This document shows positions 45,182 through 54,796 of a stretch of DNA of 64,000 bases, in pieces (the stretch's first letter is position 1; the number at the start of each line of letters is the position of its first letter). The notes under the pieces were generated by a model. It was not told the origin of the DNA, did no database searches, and saw nothing but the letters and a program-made list of their open reading frames with translations. A program made the position numbers and the translations under genes. The stretch comes from Marinitoga aeolica (GTDB lineage: Bacteria > Thermotogota > Thermotogae > Petrotogales > Petrotogaceae), in assembly GCF_029910535.1 (NCBI RefSeq), contig NZ_CP069362.1, positions 1,426,001 to 1,490,000 of the forward strand, read 5' to 3'.

Positions 45182-46118
45182 TTCAAATATAAAAAAAGAA
45201 ATGACTTTAAAAGGTTTGTACAATAAAGAATTAGATATTGTTAAAATTTCTCCTAATTCTCAAGATCCATTGAACGAAATAAAAAGTAACATATTATCAA
45301 ATTCTTTGTTTGGAGATAAAAAGATTTTAATTATAAAGGATTTTGATAAGTTTAATAAAAAAGAACAGGATGAAATTTTAATGTTATTAAAGGATATATA
45401 TTCTGATAGTATAGAAAAGTTAATTATTATGAGTAGTACTAAAATAAAATCTAAATTTGATAAAGAAATAGAATGTGTTTTACCAAAACCTTGGGAAGAA
45501 GAAAAATGGATGAATTATGTAAAAGAAATTGCACAATTTTTTAACAAAGAGATTAATGAAGACGCAATTCATTATATATTGGAAATATATGGTAAAGATG
45601 ACAATTATTTATTTGAAGAGATAAAAAAAATATCAATTTATTCAGATGGGAAGATAAAGAAAAAAGATATTAAGGAAATAGGTTTTTTGCATGTAAATGT
45701 GGATTTTGAAGAATTTTCATATTTGTTATCTTCTAAAAGAAAAGAGGAAGTAATTGAAATGGCAAAAAGTTTTCTATCTTTACCGGACTTTAATATTATT
45801 TTTCTATTAGGCTATCTTTTTAAGTATTTTTTTGATTTATATCGTGTTATAATTAATGTAGAAACGAAAAAAAAATTTAGTTGGCCAGAGGTTCAAAAGA
45901 TTTCTCAGTTAACAAATGTATCAAAGATGCGGGTAAAAAAGTTTTTAGGAGTAAAATTTAAAAATGAAAAAAATTTTTATGCCAACCATTCTATTTTATA
46001 CACAAAAAAAGAGATTATGGATATTATAATAAAATTGGAGGAATATGATAGAATGGCAAAAACTGGTGAAAAAAAGGATTTAATTTTATTAAATCTAATT
46101 CAGGATATTTGTGGGTGA
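45156..46118 (+). CDS. holA: DNA polymerase III delta subunit
   Basis: 320 residues of the HolA family, the clamp-loader wrench that opens the beta sliding clamp. Seen: N-terminal ILIYGDSN, LFGDKKILIIKDFDKF near 55, a KPWEEEKWMNYV middle block and the helical collar domain with FLLGYLFKYFFDLYR near 225. There is no P-loop, as expected for delta. I start at the ATG at 45156 (GGGAG 9 nt upstream); the ATG at 45147 overlaps that RBS. The gene begins inside the end of ftsI. Confidence 0.82.
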   Translation: MKKILIYGDSNIKKEMTLKGLYNKELDIVKISPNSQDPLNEIKSNILSNSLFGDKKILIIKDFDKFNKKEQDEILMLLKDIYSDSIEKLIIMSSTKIKSKFDKEIECVLPKPWEEEKWMNYVKEIAQFFNKEINEDAIHYILEIYGKDDNYLFEEIKKISIYSDGKIKKKDIKEIGFLHVNVDFEEFSYLLSSKRKEEVIEMAKSFLSLPDFNIIFLLGYLFKYFFDLYRVIINVETKKKFSWPEVQKISQLTNVSKMRVKKFLGVKFKNEKNFYANHSILYTKKEIMDIIIKLEEYDRMAKTGEKKDLILLNLIQDICG

Positions 46119-46122
46119 TATT

Positions 46123-47214
46123 ATGAGCCTTGGGGAAAGTATATATGATTTAACAAATTTATTTACGATATACCGTTGGAATAATAGACCAGCATTGCTA
46201 AGGTTTACTGAAGCAGATAATGTTTTTCATAGTTTGCTGTTAAATATGATAACAATAGAATTTTTAAACAAAAAAGGGAAAGATTATTCTATTTCAACTA
46301 ATATAAGAGCAAAAATTTTTAAAGAATTGCCAAAAATTATATTATCGGATATTTCTCTTGATACAAAAAAAAGAATATTATTGAAAAATCAGGAAATGTG
46401 GGGAAAAGTACTTGAGAAAAGCTATGAGGAATTAAAAGAAAATAAAATAGTACAATTTTTTGATTCAGAGTATGAGGAAGGGTTTGAAAAATATACTAAT
46501 TTTATTGATTTGATGGTGTCTTTAAAAGAAATTGAGATTAACAGTAGAATATATCCAGAATATTTTGAGAAACCAAAGCGTGAAACAGAAAAAAAATTAA
46601 GAACATTAAGATTAAATTTGCCATATATAAATGAATTGGAAAATATATTAAACTATGTTTTAAAGATATCAACAAGGATGACTACTATGTATAGATGGAA
46701 CAAAAACCATAGAAATGTAAAAAATTCTGTATCTGCACACACTTTTATGGTTGTTGCAGCTTCAATTATTTTTTATTTTTTAAATAAAAATACAGATGAA
46801 CAATTACTTGATGAAATAATTATAGCAAGTATATTACATGATTTTCCAGAAGCATTTACAGGAGATGTAATTACACCAACAAAGAAGAAAGTAAAAGGAA
46901 TGGAAGATATAATTTCAAGAATTGAAGAGGAAATGATTGAAGAATGGCTTAAAGGTGATGAAGATACAGAAAAGATTTTTAAAAGATTTAAAGATTATAT
47001 GATTAATCCTTTTGAATCAGAATATGGAAGATATGTAAGAGCTTCAGATCTTTTTAATGCCATGCTTGAATGTGCTATTGAAATAAGATCTGGCAATTCA
47101 CAAATGTTATTTAGAGAGGCATTTTTTAATATGAAAAAAGAATTAAAACAGTTTGATTTTGATTTTATATATGATTTGATAGATGAAATAGAGAAAATAA
47201 CTTTTTTTAATTAG
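46123..47214 (+). CDS. Tandem HD-domain protein; first domain degenerate, second YfbR-like
   Basis: 363 residues built of two similar halves. The C-terminal half (about 185-363) is a full YfbR-like HD phosphohydrolase: H-x-F (SAHTFMV), ILHDFPEAFTGDVITPTKKK, and a late RASDLFNAM with Asp. Homologues dephosphorylate deoxynucleotides. The N-terminal half repeats the plan (IYRWNNRP against MYRWNKNH; IFKELPKIILSDISLDTKKR against the HD block), but the His-Asp pair is Lys-Glu and other ligands are lost, so it is probably structural. Start ATG at 46123, with GGGTGAT just upstream. Follows holA directly. Confidence 0.75.
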   Translation: MSLGESIYDLTNLFTIYRWNNRPALLRFTEADNVFHSLLLNMITIEFLNKKGKDYSISTNIRAKIFKELPKIILSDISLDTKKRILLKNQEMWGKVLEKSYEELKENKIVQFFDSEYEEGFEKYTNFIDLMVSLKEIEINSRIYPEYFEKPKRETEKKLRTLRLNLPYINELENILNYVLKISTRMTTMYRWNKNHRNVKNSVSAHTFMVVAASIIFYFLNKNTDEQLLDEIIIASILHDFPEAFTGDVITPTKKKVKGMEDIISRIEEEMIEEWLKGDEDTEKIFKRFKDYMINPFESEYGRYVRASDLFNAMLECAIEIRSGNSQMLFREAFFNMKKELKQFDFDFIYDLIDEIEKITFFN

Positions 47215-47287
47215 ATTTTATGTTTGTAACTCCCCAATAAAATTGTTTGACATATATAGAAACATAAATAGCGAGGGGAGGGAAATT

Positions 47288-49456
47288 ATGTTATATTACA
47301 TGCTTATAATACCATTATTGGCATTAAGTTTTGCAGTATTTAATTATTATTCTGTGTTAAAACTTGATGAAGGCACAGAAAAAATGAAAGAAGTTGCTTT
47401 AGCTATTCGTGAAGGTGCAAAAACATTTGTAAATCACGAGTATAAAACTGTAGGGTTGTATGTTGTATTTATAACCGTTATTTTGATGATTGTAACAGAT
47501 ATTAATGTTGGAATTGCTTTTATAATTGGAGCAATAATGAGTGGAAGTGCAGGATATGTAGGAATGAAAATGGCTACATATGCAAATGTTCGTGTTTCCA
47601 ATACGGCAAGAAAAACAAAGAATATAGGAAAAACACTTAAAGTAGCCTTCCAAGGTGGAAGTGTTATGGGGCTTTCTGTTGCAGGATTTGCGTTACTGGG
47701 ATTAATACTTGTATATATAATTTTTGGTATATGGAAAGGTCAGTTAAATAAAGAAAATATTGTTGTAATCAGAAATTGGTTGGGGATAAGTTACATACCT
47801 TTTGCAATGACTATTTCTGGATATGCTCTTGGATGCTCTATTATTGCTATGTTTGATAGAGTTGGAGGAGGTATATATACTAAGGCTGCAGATATGGGGG
47901 CGGATTTAGTTGGTAAAACAGAACTGGCATTGCCAGAGGATGATCCGAGGAATCCTGCTACAATAGCGGATAATGTTGGAGATAATGTTGGAGATGTTGC
48001 GGGATTAGGAGCAGATTTGTTGGAAAGTTATATAGGTGCAATAATATCATCAGTCATATTGGTATTATATGCAAGCTTTTTAATTTCTAGAGATGTTAAA
48101 GAAATTTCATATATAACAACTTTTAAATTAGCATTATATCCACTTTTTTTTACTATATTAGGACTTATTGGTGCAATGATAGGAATATTATATGTAATAT
48201 TTAAAAAGGGATCTGATAATCCACATAGAGAATTAAATATATCATTATTTTCTTCAGCAATACTTACAATAGTTTTCACATTTTTTTTAAGTATATTGTA
48301 TTTAAAGGATGTTCCTCATGATGAATTAAAATTAATGAGTTTTAGATATGGTGTTTATTCTCCGTGGTTATCAGCAATAGTGGGTATTTTTTCAGGGATA
48401 TTAATTGGTTTATTAGCGGAATATTATACCAGCGATAAGTATCATCCAACTAAAGAATTGGCTAAATTTGCTAAAGGTGGACCAGCTATAGTAATATCTA
48501 AGGGTATGGCATTAGGTATGAAAAGTGTATTATATCCAGTATTTATGTTGATGTTTGGTATTTTAATAGCAGATTATTTTTCTGGGTTATATGGTGTTGC
48601 TATGGCTGCTATGGGAATGTTATCATTTGTTGCGGCAACGGTTTCAGTTGACTCTTATGGGCCTGTTGCAGATAATGCAGGTGGTATAAGTGAGATGGCA
48701 GAATTAGAACCTGAAGTTAGAAAAATAACAGATATGTTAGATTCTGTTGGAAATACAACAGCAGCTATTGGTAAAGGATTTGCTATAGGATCAGCAGCAT
48801 TTGCAGCATTATCTTTGTTTGCATCATTTGTATATTCACAAATAAACCCATCCATGCAAGTGGATTTGAAAAGTTTTTTAAATATTAATTTAATCAGTCC
48901 AAGGACTATAGCAGGTGCTCTTTTTGGAGCAGCGTTACCATATTTTTTTAGTGCATATTTAATTGATGCGGTGGTGAATGCGGCTGAAAAAATGGTTGAA
49001 GAAATCAGAAGGCAATTCAAAGAAATACCTGGATTGATGGAAGGAAAAAATAAACCGGATTATAATAGATGTATTAAGATCAGTAGTGACGGAGCTTTAA
49101 AAGAAATGAAAATTCCTGCTTTAATTGCAGTATTAACTCCATTAATATCTGGATTTATATTTGGAACGGATTTTGTTGGAGGCTTATTAGCAGGAACTAC
49201 TTTTAGTGGTGTTATGTTAGCAATTTATACCGCAAATTCAGGTGGAGCATGGGATAATGCGAAAAAATATATTGAGAATGGGAATTTAGAAGGCGAGGGA
49301 AAAGGAACAGATGCACATAAAGCATCTGTAGTAGGGGATACTGTTGGAGATCCTTTAAAGGATACAGTTGGACCATCATTAGATATATTAATAAAAATAA
49401 TGGCTGTTACCTCTTTGATTACAGTTTCTATATTTAAAATATATCATTTATTTTAA
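47288..49456 (+). CDS. hppA: Membrane-bound pyrophosphatase, K+-dependent ion pump
   Basis: 722 residues, about 16 membrane helices. It splits PPi and pumps Na+ or H+ outwards. The substrate site is intact: GGGIYTKAADMGADLVGK, then EDDPRNPATIADNVGDNVGD, and SVDSYGPVADNAGGISEM. The motif GNTTAAIGKG has Ala rather than Lys at the key position, the mark of K+-dependent enzymes such as the sodium pump of T. maritima. The ATG at 47288 follows GGGGAGGG; an in-frame TTG at 47243 lies upstream of that RBS and is rejected. Works with a PPi-type phosphofructokinase also in this window. Confidence 0.94.
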   Translation: MLYYMLIIPLLALSFAVFNYYSVLKLDEGTEKMKEVALAIREGAKTFVNHEYKTVGLYVVFITVILMIVTDINVGIAFIIGAIMSGSAGYVGMKMATYANVRVSNTARKTKNIGKTLKVAFQGGSVMGLSVAGFALLGLILVYIIFGIWKGQLNKENIVVIRNWLGISYIPFAMTISGYALGCSIIAMFDRVGGGIYTKAADMGADLVGKTELALPEDDPRNPATIADNVGDNVGDVAGLGADLLESYIGAIISSVILVLYASFLISRDVKEISYITTFKLALYPLFFTILGLIGAMIGILYVIFKKGSDNPHRELNISLFSSAILTIVFTFFLSILYLKDVPHDELKLMSFRYGVYSPWLSAIVGIFSGILIGLLAEYYTSDKYHPTKELAKFAKGGPAIVISKGMALGMKSVLYPVFMLMFGILIADYFSGLYGVAMAAMGMLSFVAATVSVDSYGPVADNAGGISEMAELEPEVRKITDMLDSVGNTTAAIGKGFAIGSAAFAALSLFASFVYSQINPSMQVDLKSFLNINLISPRTIAGALFGAALPYFFSAYLIDAVVNAAEKMVEEIRRQFKEIPGLMEGKNKPDYNRCIKISSDGALKEMKIPALIAVLTPLISGFIFGTDFVGGLLAGTTFSGVMLAIYTANSGGAWDNAKKYIENGNLEGEGKGTDAHKASVVGDTVGDPLKDTVGPSLDILIKIMAVTSLITVSIFKIYHLF

Positions 49457-49485
49457 CTTTTATTTTAATTTTGGGAGCGATTGCT

Positions 49486-52400
49486 TTGGAAGAATTACAG
49501 TTTTTTTTGAGAGAAACTCTTTTTGGCAAGGAATATTTAAAGATAATAGATAATAGAACTTTCCGTGTAAGAATCACGGAAAGCTTCTTTTTTCAATATG
49601 AGAGATATTTGAAAATATTAAAAACATTAGAATCATTAAATGAGTTTGGAATAAATTTACCAGAAAAAATAGAGTATGATAATGAAAGTTATGCTATAAA
49701 TTTTGAATATTGGAATGAAGTTCCAATAACAGAAATAGAGATAAATGAAGAAATTTATTATAATATTTTATATACAGTTTTTGATATAGTGGATAGATTG
49801 ACACATTCTTCTAACCTTATTATTCCATACATTTATTTAGAGGATATATTTATAGATGAAACAAATAATGTTACTATGATTCCATCTATTTTTATTCCTG
49901 AAGAAAATGATAAAATAATTATAAATAACAAGAAAAATGAAGATGGAGTTATAGATTTATTGATTAAATTCGCAGTAAAATTATACTCTTTGATGGGTAA
50001 AAAATATGAAAAAATCGATAACTTTGTTAATAAGATAAAAAATGAAACCTTTGAATGTGTTCATGACTTGTATAATTTATTAACAAATTCCTTTGATTAT
50101 ACAAATAAAAAAGAGAAAATTAGGATTCCTCATTTTATAAATAGAGATATTGAAAGAGATAAAATTTTAAAAGTTATAGGGAAAAAGCATATTTATATAT
50201 ATGGTAACCAACGTGTTGGTAAAACAAGACTAATAAATTTTATGGAATTTAAGTTTAAAGAATTAGGATATACTGTGATAAAGGCATCTAATATTAAAGA
50301 TTTATTTCCTGGGGATATTGCTATACCACAAAGCTTAAATGTGTTCTACTTTTTAAAATTGATAGATTTAATGAAAAAAAATCAAGAAGATCTTAAATTA
50401 ATAATAATAGTTGATGATTATCAGGAGATTGATATTAAATTTAAAAACTTTATTGAAGATATTATTAGTAAAAATTTTGATTTTCCTTTTTCTTTTATTT
50501 TACTATCCCACATTTCACCTACTATAAGATTTGAAAACACTGAATATATTAAGTTAAAACCTTTTGATAAGAAAAAAACAGAAATATTATTAAATATATT
50601 ATTATCGAGTACATTCCTAAAAAAATATCCAGAAATAGTCGATATAGTATATAATTTATCAGAAGGATATCCAGGACATATTTTTCAAATTGTAAAAGAT
50701 TTGGTAATGTTAAAAATAATAGAAATTGAAGATGGAAAGTATGAGTTTTATCCTGAAAATTTAAAGGATAAAAAACTGATAGATTTAGCTATAGAAAAAA
50801 TTAAAAGAATTCCTGAAGATATAAGAAAAGACTTAAAATATATTTCTCTCCTGGGTTTTAAATTTAACGAAGATGAAATCAAACACCTTGAAAAATATTT
50901 CAAAAAGTCATTTGATATCTCAATTTTATATGCAATTGAAAAAGATATAATTCTTAAAGAAAACAGTGAATATAGATTTTTTAATCTAATATATCAAGAT
51001 TTATTTCACAATAGTTTATCAGAGGAAGAAAAAAGAATAATTCATGTATATTTATGTCAGAGAAGCGATTCTTTGAAAAAGAAAATATTTCATTTAAAAA
51101 GTTCAGGCAAAATAAGAGCAACTATAGCTTTAATTATAAAAAAAATGAAAGAATCTTTATTTAAATGGGAAAATTTGAGTTTTATAGATTATGGTTTTAA
51201 TGAAATTAAAAATCTTACAGATAATATTCCTTATTCAGCAATAGGAATTTATCTGTCAAAAAAATATTTTTTTAATGAATATAATGAAGATATAAAAAAA
51301 TATATTGAGTTAATCAGTAAAAGTAAAGTATATGGTTACATAGCATATTTATTCTTAAAGTTTTCAGATAAGAAAACTTTGAATGATATGCTTATTAAGT
51401 GGATTAATGATGAAAAAACTACAGACTATAAAAAAGTATTATATATTTATTATTATCTAAATATAAATTTTTCGAAATTAAAAAAAGAAGAAATTTACGA
51501 TTATTATTTTAAATTTGAAAGTATATTTTCAAAATATGCACACTTAAAAAAATTTAAAACCATTAAAGGTATGCTATTAAATATGCTTGGCATAAAACTT
51601 GAAACAGAATTACCGGAACTATCTTTAAAATATTATAATGAAGGGTTAAGTATAGCTTTGGAGGTAAATTATAAAAGATTAATTCAGATAATATATAGTA
51701 ATATGGCAATACTATATGAAAGTTTAAATTCTAATCTTTCTGAATATTATAATAAGAAAGTTCTTGAAATTTCTGAAGAAATAGGGGATTATCAGACATA
51801 TAATAGAGTGTTAATAAATATTGCTAATAATAAATTATATAAAGGGGAAATAAAAGAATTTTTTGAAATTGTAAATAGAGCAGAAAAATATTCTAAAATA
51901 AATAATGATTTTAATAGTTATATACTTGTAAATGATATAAAAAATTATTATTTTTTATATGCAAAAGATTATTCCAATCTTGATAGTAATATAAGGAAAG
52001 TGGAGAATTATATAAAAGATAAGCCATTTTTAAAAAGCAATATAAATGAGGTAAATGATAATATTTACGTATTAAAAGCAATCTTTGAAAAAGATAAAAG
52101 CTTTTTTGAGAACAAAAAATATAAAGAATTTATATTAAAAAACGATTTTCTTATTAATCTTTATAAAGTAGTGTTTGAAAGTGATGAAAAAAAGATTTAT
52201 GATTCATGGATATTTTTTAAAAATAATCCACTGATTTATTTCAAAGAAGAACTAATAAATACAGCTTCTGAAAAAATTGCAAATTATTCTTTTAACGATG
52301 AATATGAAAAATGGGCAATAGAATTAATCAAAGAGTTTAAAGATAAAAAACTATCTCTGGCTTTGCTATATGAAGGTTTGGGTTATTTTTATAATGTAAA

Positions 52401-53469
52401 AAGAGAAAAATTCAAATCTTTAAAGTATATAAGAAAGGCACAAAAAATATATGATGAATTGATGATGAAAAATAAATTTGAAGAAATAAATAAATATTTA
52501 ATGAATGAATTTAATATTCCAACATTTATATATGAAGAAAATTATTCATTGAAATATAAAAATAATCAGTATAATTATTATAATTTAATTTCAAGGATAA
52601 AATCATATGAAAAAATAAATAATCTAATTATAGATTTATTAAAATCAGACTCTCCAAAATATCTTGTGGATAAGATAGGAGAATATTTAAGAGACATATT
52701 TCCAATTGATGAAATTTTGATAAGAATAATAACAAATGACTATGAAGTTGAATATAACTTTAATTTTAAAGATGAAAATGAATTGAAAAAAGATCAATTC
52801 CTTATAAAACCATTAAAGTTATCATATATATCTGATTATAAAGATTATAAATATTATATATATTTGGCTAATTCTAATATAGAATTGAGTCAAAAAGAAG
52901 CTGCAGAAATCCTTGATAATATAATAATTATTGAAGATGTCCTTTACTCTATTCTGGATAAAATAACTCATTATGAGCATAGTATTTTAGATCCATTAAC
53001 AGCAGCATATACTAGAAGATATATGGAAAATAAATTGAAAGAACTATATGGACTATATGAGAGATATAACTTTGATTTTTCAGTTATATTAATTGACCTT
53101 GATGATTTTAAAAAAGTAAACGATGAATATGGACATCAAAAAGGGGACGAAGTATTGGTTGAACTTGTGAAATCTTTAAAAACGCATTTAAGGGATTTTG
53201 ATATGGTTTGTAGATATGGTGGTGAAGAATTTTTACTTATTTTACCTAATACTAATCTTGATGATGCAAAAAAGATAGCCCAAAGATTATTGAAGGATAT
53301 AAATAAGGATTTGTTAGAAAACACAAAAATGAATATTACATGTAGTATGGGAGTTTCTTCTATTTCAAATATTACAAAAGAACCAAAATTAAAATTATTA
53401 GTGAAAATAGCAGATGAAGCTCTTTACAAAGCAAAAAATAATGGAAAAAATAGAGTTGAAGTTTTATGA
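49486..53469 (+). CDS. Large STAND-type ATPase / TPR / GGDEF fusion protein
   Basis: 1327 residues. Residues 1-205 end like the tail of a kinase-type domain (LIKFAVKLYSLMGKKYEKIDNF), with no catalytic kinase motifs. Then a STAND/AAA ATPase has Walker A GNQRVGKT at 240-247 and Walker B LIIIVDDYQE near 307. A long helical TPR-like stretch runs from about 480 to 1020, followed by a GAF-like region to about 1160. A GGDEF domain closes it: GGEEF at 1245-1249, with an I-site R1236-x-x-D1239. This suggests signal-gated c-di-GMP synthesis. Start TTG at 49486 (GGGAG 8 nt upstream). A PHP gene follows after 14 bp. Confidence 0.8.
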   Translation: MEELQFFLRETLFGKEYLKIIDNRTFRVRITESFFFQYERYLKILKTLESLNEFGINLPEKIEYDNESYAINFEYWNEVPITEIEINEEIYYNILYTVFDIVDRLTHSSNLIIPYIYLEDIFIDETNNVTMIPSIFIPEENDKIIINNKKNEDGVIDLLIKFAVKLYSLMGKKYEKIDNFVNKIKNETFECVHDLYNLLTNSFDYTNKKEKIRIPHFINRDIERDKILKVIGKKHIYIYGNQRVGKTRLINFMEFKFKELGYTVIKASNIKDLFPGDIAIPQSLNVFYFLKLIDLMKKNQEDLKLIIIVDDYQEIDIKFKNFIEDIISKNFDFPFSFILLSHISPTIRFENTEYIKLKPFDKKKTEILLNILLSSTFLKKYPEIVDIVYNLSEGYPGHIFQIVKDLVMLKIIEIEDGKYEFYPENLKDKKLIDLAIEKIKRIPEDIRKDLKYISLLGFKFNEDEIKHLEKYFKKSFDISILYAIEKDIILKENSEYRFFNLIYQDLFHNSLSEEEKRIIHVYLCQRSDSLKKKIFHLKSSGKIRATIALIIKKMKESLFKWENLSFIDYGFNEIKNLTDNIPYSAIGIYLSKKYFFNEYNEDIKKYIELISKSKVYGYIAYLFLKFSDKKTLNDMLIKWINDEKTTDYKKVLYIYYYLNINFSKLKKEEIYDYYFKFESIFSKYAHLKKFKTIKGMLLNMLGIKLETELPELSLKYYNEGLSIALEVNYKRLIQIIYSNMAILYESLNSNLSEYYNKKVLEISEEIGDYQTYNRVLINIANNKLYKGEIKEFFEIVNRAEKYSKINNDFNSYILVNDIKNYYFLYAKDYSNLDSNIRKVENYIKDKPFLKSNINEVNDNIYVLKAIFEKDKSFFENKKYKEFILKNDFLINLYKVVFESDEKKIYDSWIFFKNNPLIYFKEELINTASEKIANYSFNDEYEKWAIELIKEFKDKKLSLALLYEGLGYFYNVKREKFKSLKYIRKAQKIYDELMMKNKFEEINKYLMNEFNIPTFIYEENYSLKYKNNQYNYYNLISRIKSYEKINNLIIDLLKSDSPKYLVDKIGEYLRDIFPIDEILIRIITNDYEVEYNFNFKDENELKKDQFLIKPLKLSYISDYKDYKYYIYLANSNIELSQKEAAEILDNIIIIEDVLYSILDKITHYEHSILDPLTAAYTRRYMENKLKELYGLYERYNFDFSVILIDLDDFKKVNDEYGHQKGDEVLVELVKSLKTHLRDFDMVCRYGGEEFLLILPNTNLDDAKKIAQRLLKDINKDLLENTKMNITCSMGVSSISNITKEPKLKLLVKIADEALYKAKNNGKNRVEVL

Positions 53470-53483
53470 GAGGAGTTTAATTT

Positions 53484-54323
53484 ATGTTACTGGATTTGCA
53501 CTGCCATAGCACTTATTCTGATGGAACGTTATCTCCACGACAACTTATTAAAAAAGCAAAAAATCTGGGAATAAAAATATTTTCTATTACAGATCATGAT
53601 ACCATAAAAGGTCAAAATGAAGCTATTGAATTTGCAAATGAATTAAGTTTAAAATATATTCCAGGGGTTGAGATAAATGCGGAATTTCCAACATTAATGG
53701 ATATTCTTGGATATAATATAGATATAAAAAACGACTATTTAAATTCAATACTTGAAATTATATATAATAAAAGAATAGAGAGAAATAAATTGATGATAGA
53801 ATTATTAAAAAAAGAAGGGTTTAAAATAGATATTGAAGATTTAGAGGGTTTATCTTTATATACTATAGGAAGACCACATATAGCAAGAATATTATTAAAG
53901 AAAGGATATGGCACATCAGTATCACAGATTATAGAAACATATTTGACAAGAGGGAAATCATGTTATATAGAGAGATTTAAATTTTCGCCTAAAAAAACTA
54001 TTCGAGCTATAAAAAAAGCTGGAGGATTAGCTGTTTTAGCCCATCCTAAAAAATTGAGATTATCCAACAATCAACTGGAAATACTTGTAAATGAATTAAA
54101 AGATTATGGACTTGATGGTATAGAGTGTTTTCATTATTCAAGTGATCCACATTATACAAATTTTCTCATAGATTTAGCAAGAAAAAATGGACTATTAGTT
54201 ACTGCAGGTAGTGATTATCATGGTTCAAATAAACCTTATGTATCATTGGGTGTTTATGTAGAAAACTTTGTAATTCAAGATACTATTAATTATTTTGTTA
54301 CAAATTATTATAAAAAAAGCTAA
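53484..54323 (+). CDS. PHP-domain phosphoesterase (RNase AM / YciV-like)
   Basis: 279 residues. PHP metal motifs are DLHCHSTYSDGTLSP (residues 4-18), ITDHDT near 35, a Glu at GVEINAE, AVLAHPKK near 186 and GSDYHG near 246. The form matches the YciV/TrpH family, whose E. coli member is a 5'-3' exonuclease on short RNA and releases 3',5'-bisphosphate. Cytoplasmic. RBS GAGAGGAG before the ATG; probably cotranscribed with the STAND-GGDEF gene. Confidence 0.82.
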   Translation: MLLDLHCHSTYSDGTLSPRQLIKKAKNLGIKIFSITDHDTIKGQNEAIEFANELSLKYIPGVEINAEFPTLMDILGYNIDIKNDYLNSILEIIYNKRIERNKLMIELLKKEGFKIDIEDLEGLSLYTIGRPHIARILLKKGYGTSVSQIIETYLTRGKSCYIERFKFSPKKTIRAIKKAGGLAVLAHPKKLRLSNNQLEILVNELKDYGLDGIECFHYSSDPHYTNFLIDLARKNGLLVTAGSDYHGSNKPYVSLGVYVENFVIQDTINYFVTNYYKKS

Positions 54324-54348
54324 TAATTATTCCTTATATGTCCGATAT
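54321..54348 (+). promoter_or_regulatory. Candidate sigma-28 (FliA) flagellar promoter
   Basis: TAAT (54321-54324) and TCCGATAT (54341-54348) resemble the FliA consensus TAAA-N15-GCCGATAA; the spacing is one base long. An inverted repeat ATAGGAA ... TTCCTAT (54353-54359 and 54379-54385) lies between it and flaG. Confidence 0.4.
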
Positions 54349-54397
54349 ATAAATAGGAAAGTTTTAATCAGGAAAGGATTCCTATGGGGGTGTAATT

Positions 54398-54778
54398 ATG
54401 GGAGAAATGAACAGGATAAATGGTGATTTTTCAAGTTTTATAGACTCACTTACTAAAGATGTAGACATTTCAAAAAAAAGCGGTCAAAAAACCACTACAA
54501 AGACTAATGTAAACAAAAATCAGGAACATCAAGTATCAAATAATGCTCTCGATACGAGGAATTTATCTAAAGTAATTGAAGAGAAATTAAACAAATTAAA
54601 AGAGATATTTAAGGGTGAAGTGAAGTTTGAAGTAAACGATGATATAAATATGATAATTGTTAAAATTGTTGACAAAGATTCAAAAAAAGTTATTAGACAA
54701 ATTCCTCCAGAAACAGCTGTGAAGATGGCAGAAATGCTGGATAAGCTGGAAGGCATTTTTCTTGATGAACGTGCGTAG
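54398..54778 (+). CDS. flaG: FlaG family flagellar protein
   Basis: 126 residues. The first 55 are polar and low-complexity; the C-terminal 70 residues form the FlaG domain, with LKEIFKGEVKFEVNDDINMIIVKIVDK and the conserved I-R-Q-I-P-P-E block near 102. FlaG affects filament length and lies next to fliD in many genomes, as here (18 bp apart). RBS GGGGGTG before the ATG. Confidence 0.85.
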   Translation: MGEMNRINGDFSSFIDSLTKDVDISKKSGQKTTTKTNVNKNQEHQVSNNALDTRNLSKVIEEKLNKLKEIFKGEVKFEVNDDINMIIVKIVDKDSKKVIRQIPPETAVKMAEMLDKLEGIFLDERA

Positions 54779-54796
54779 ATATGGAGGTGAAAAAAT

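Noticed and set aside
47243-47287. TTG start adding 15 residues to the pyrophosphatase
   Set aside because: The strong RBS at 47273-47280 lies inside this extension and serves the ATG at 47288, where the first membrane helix begins.
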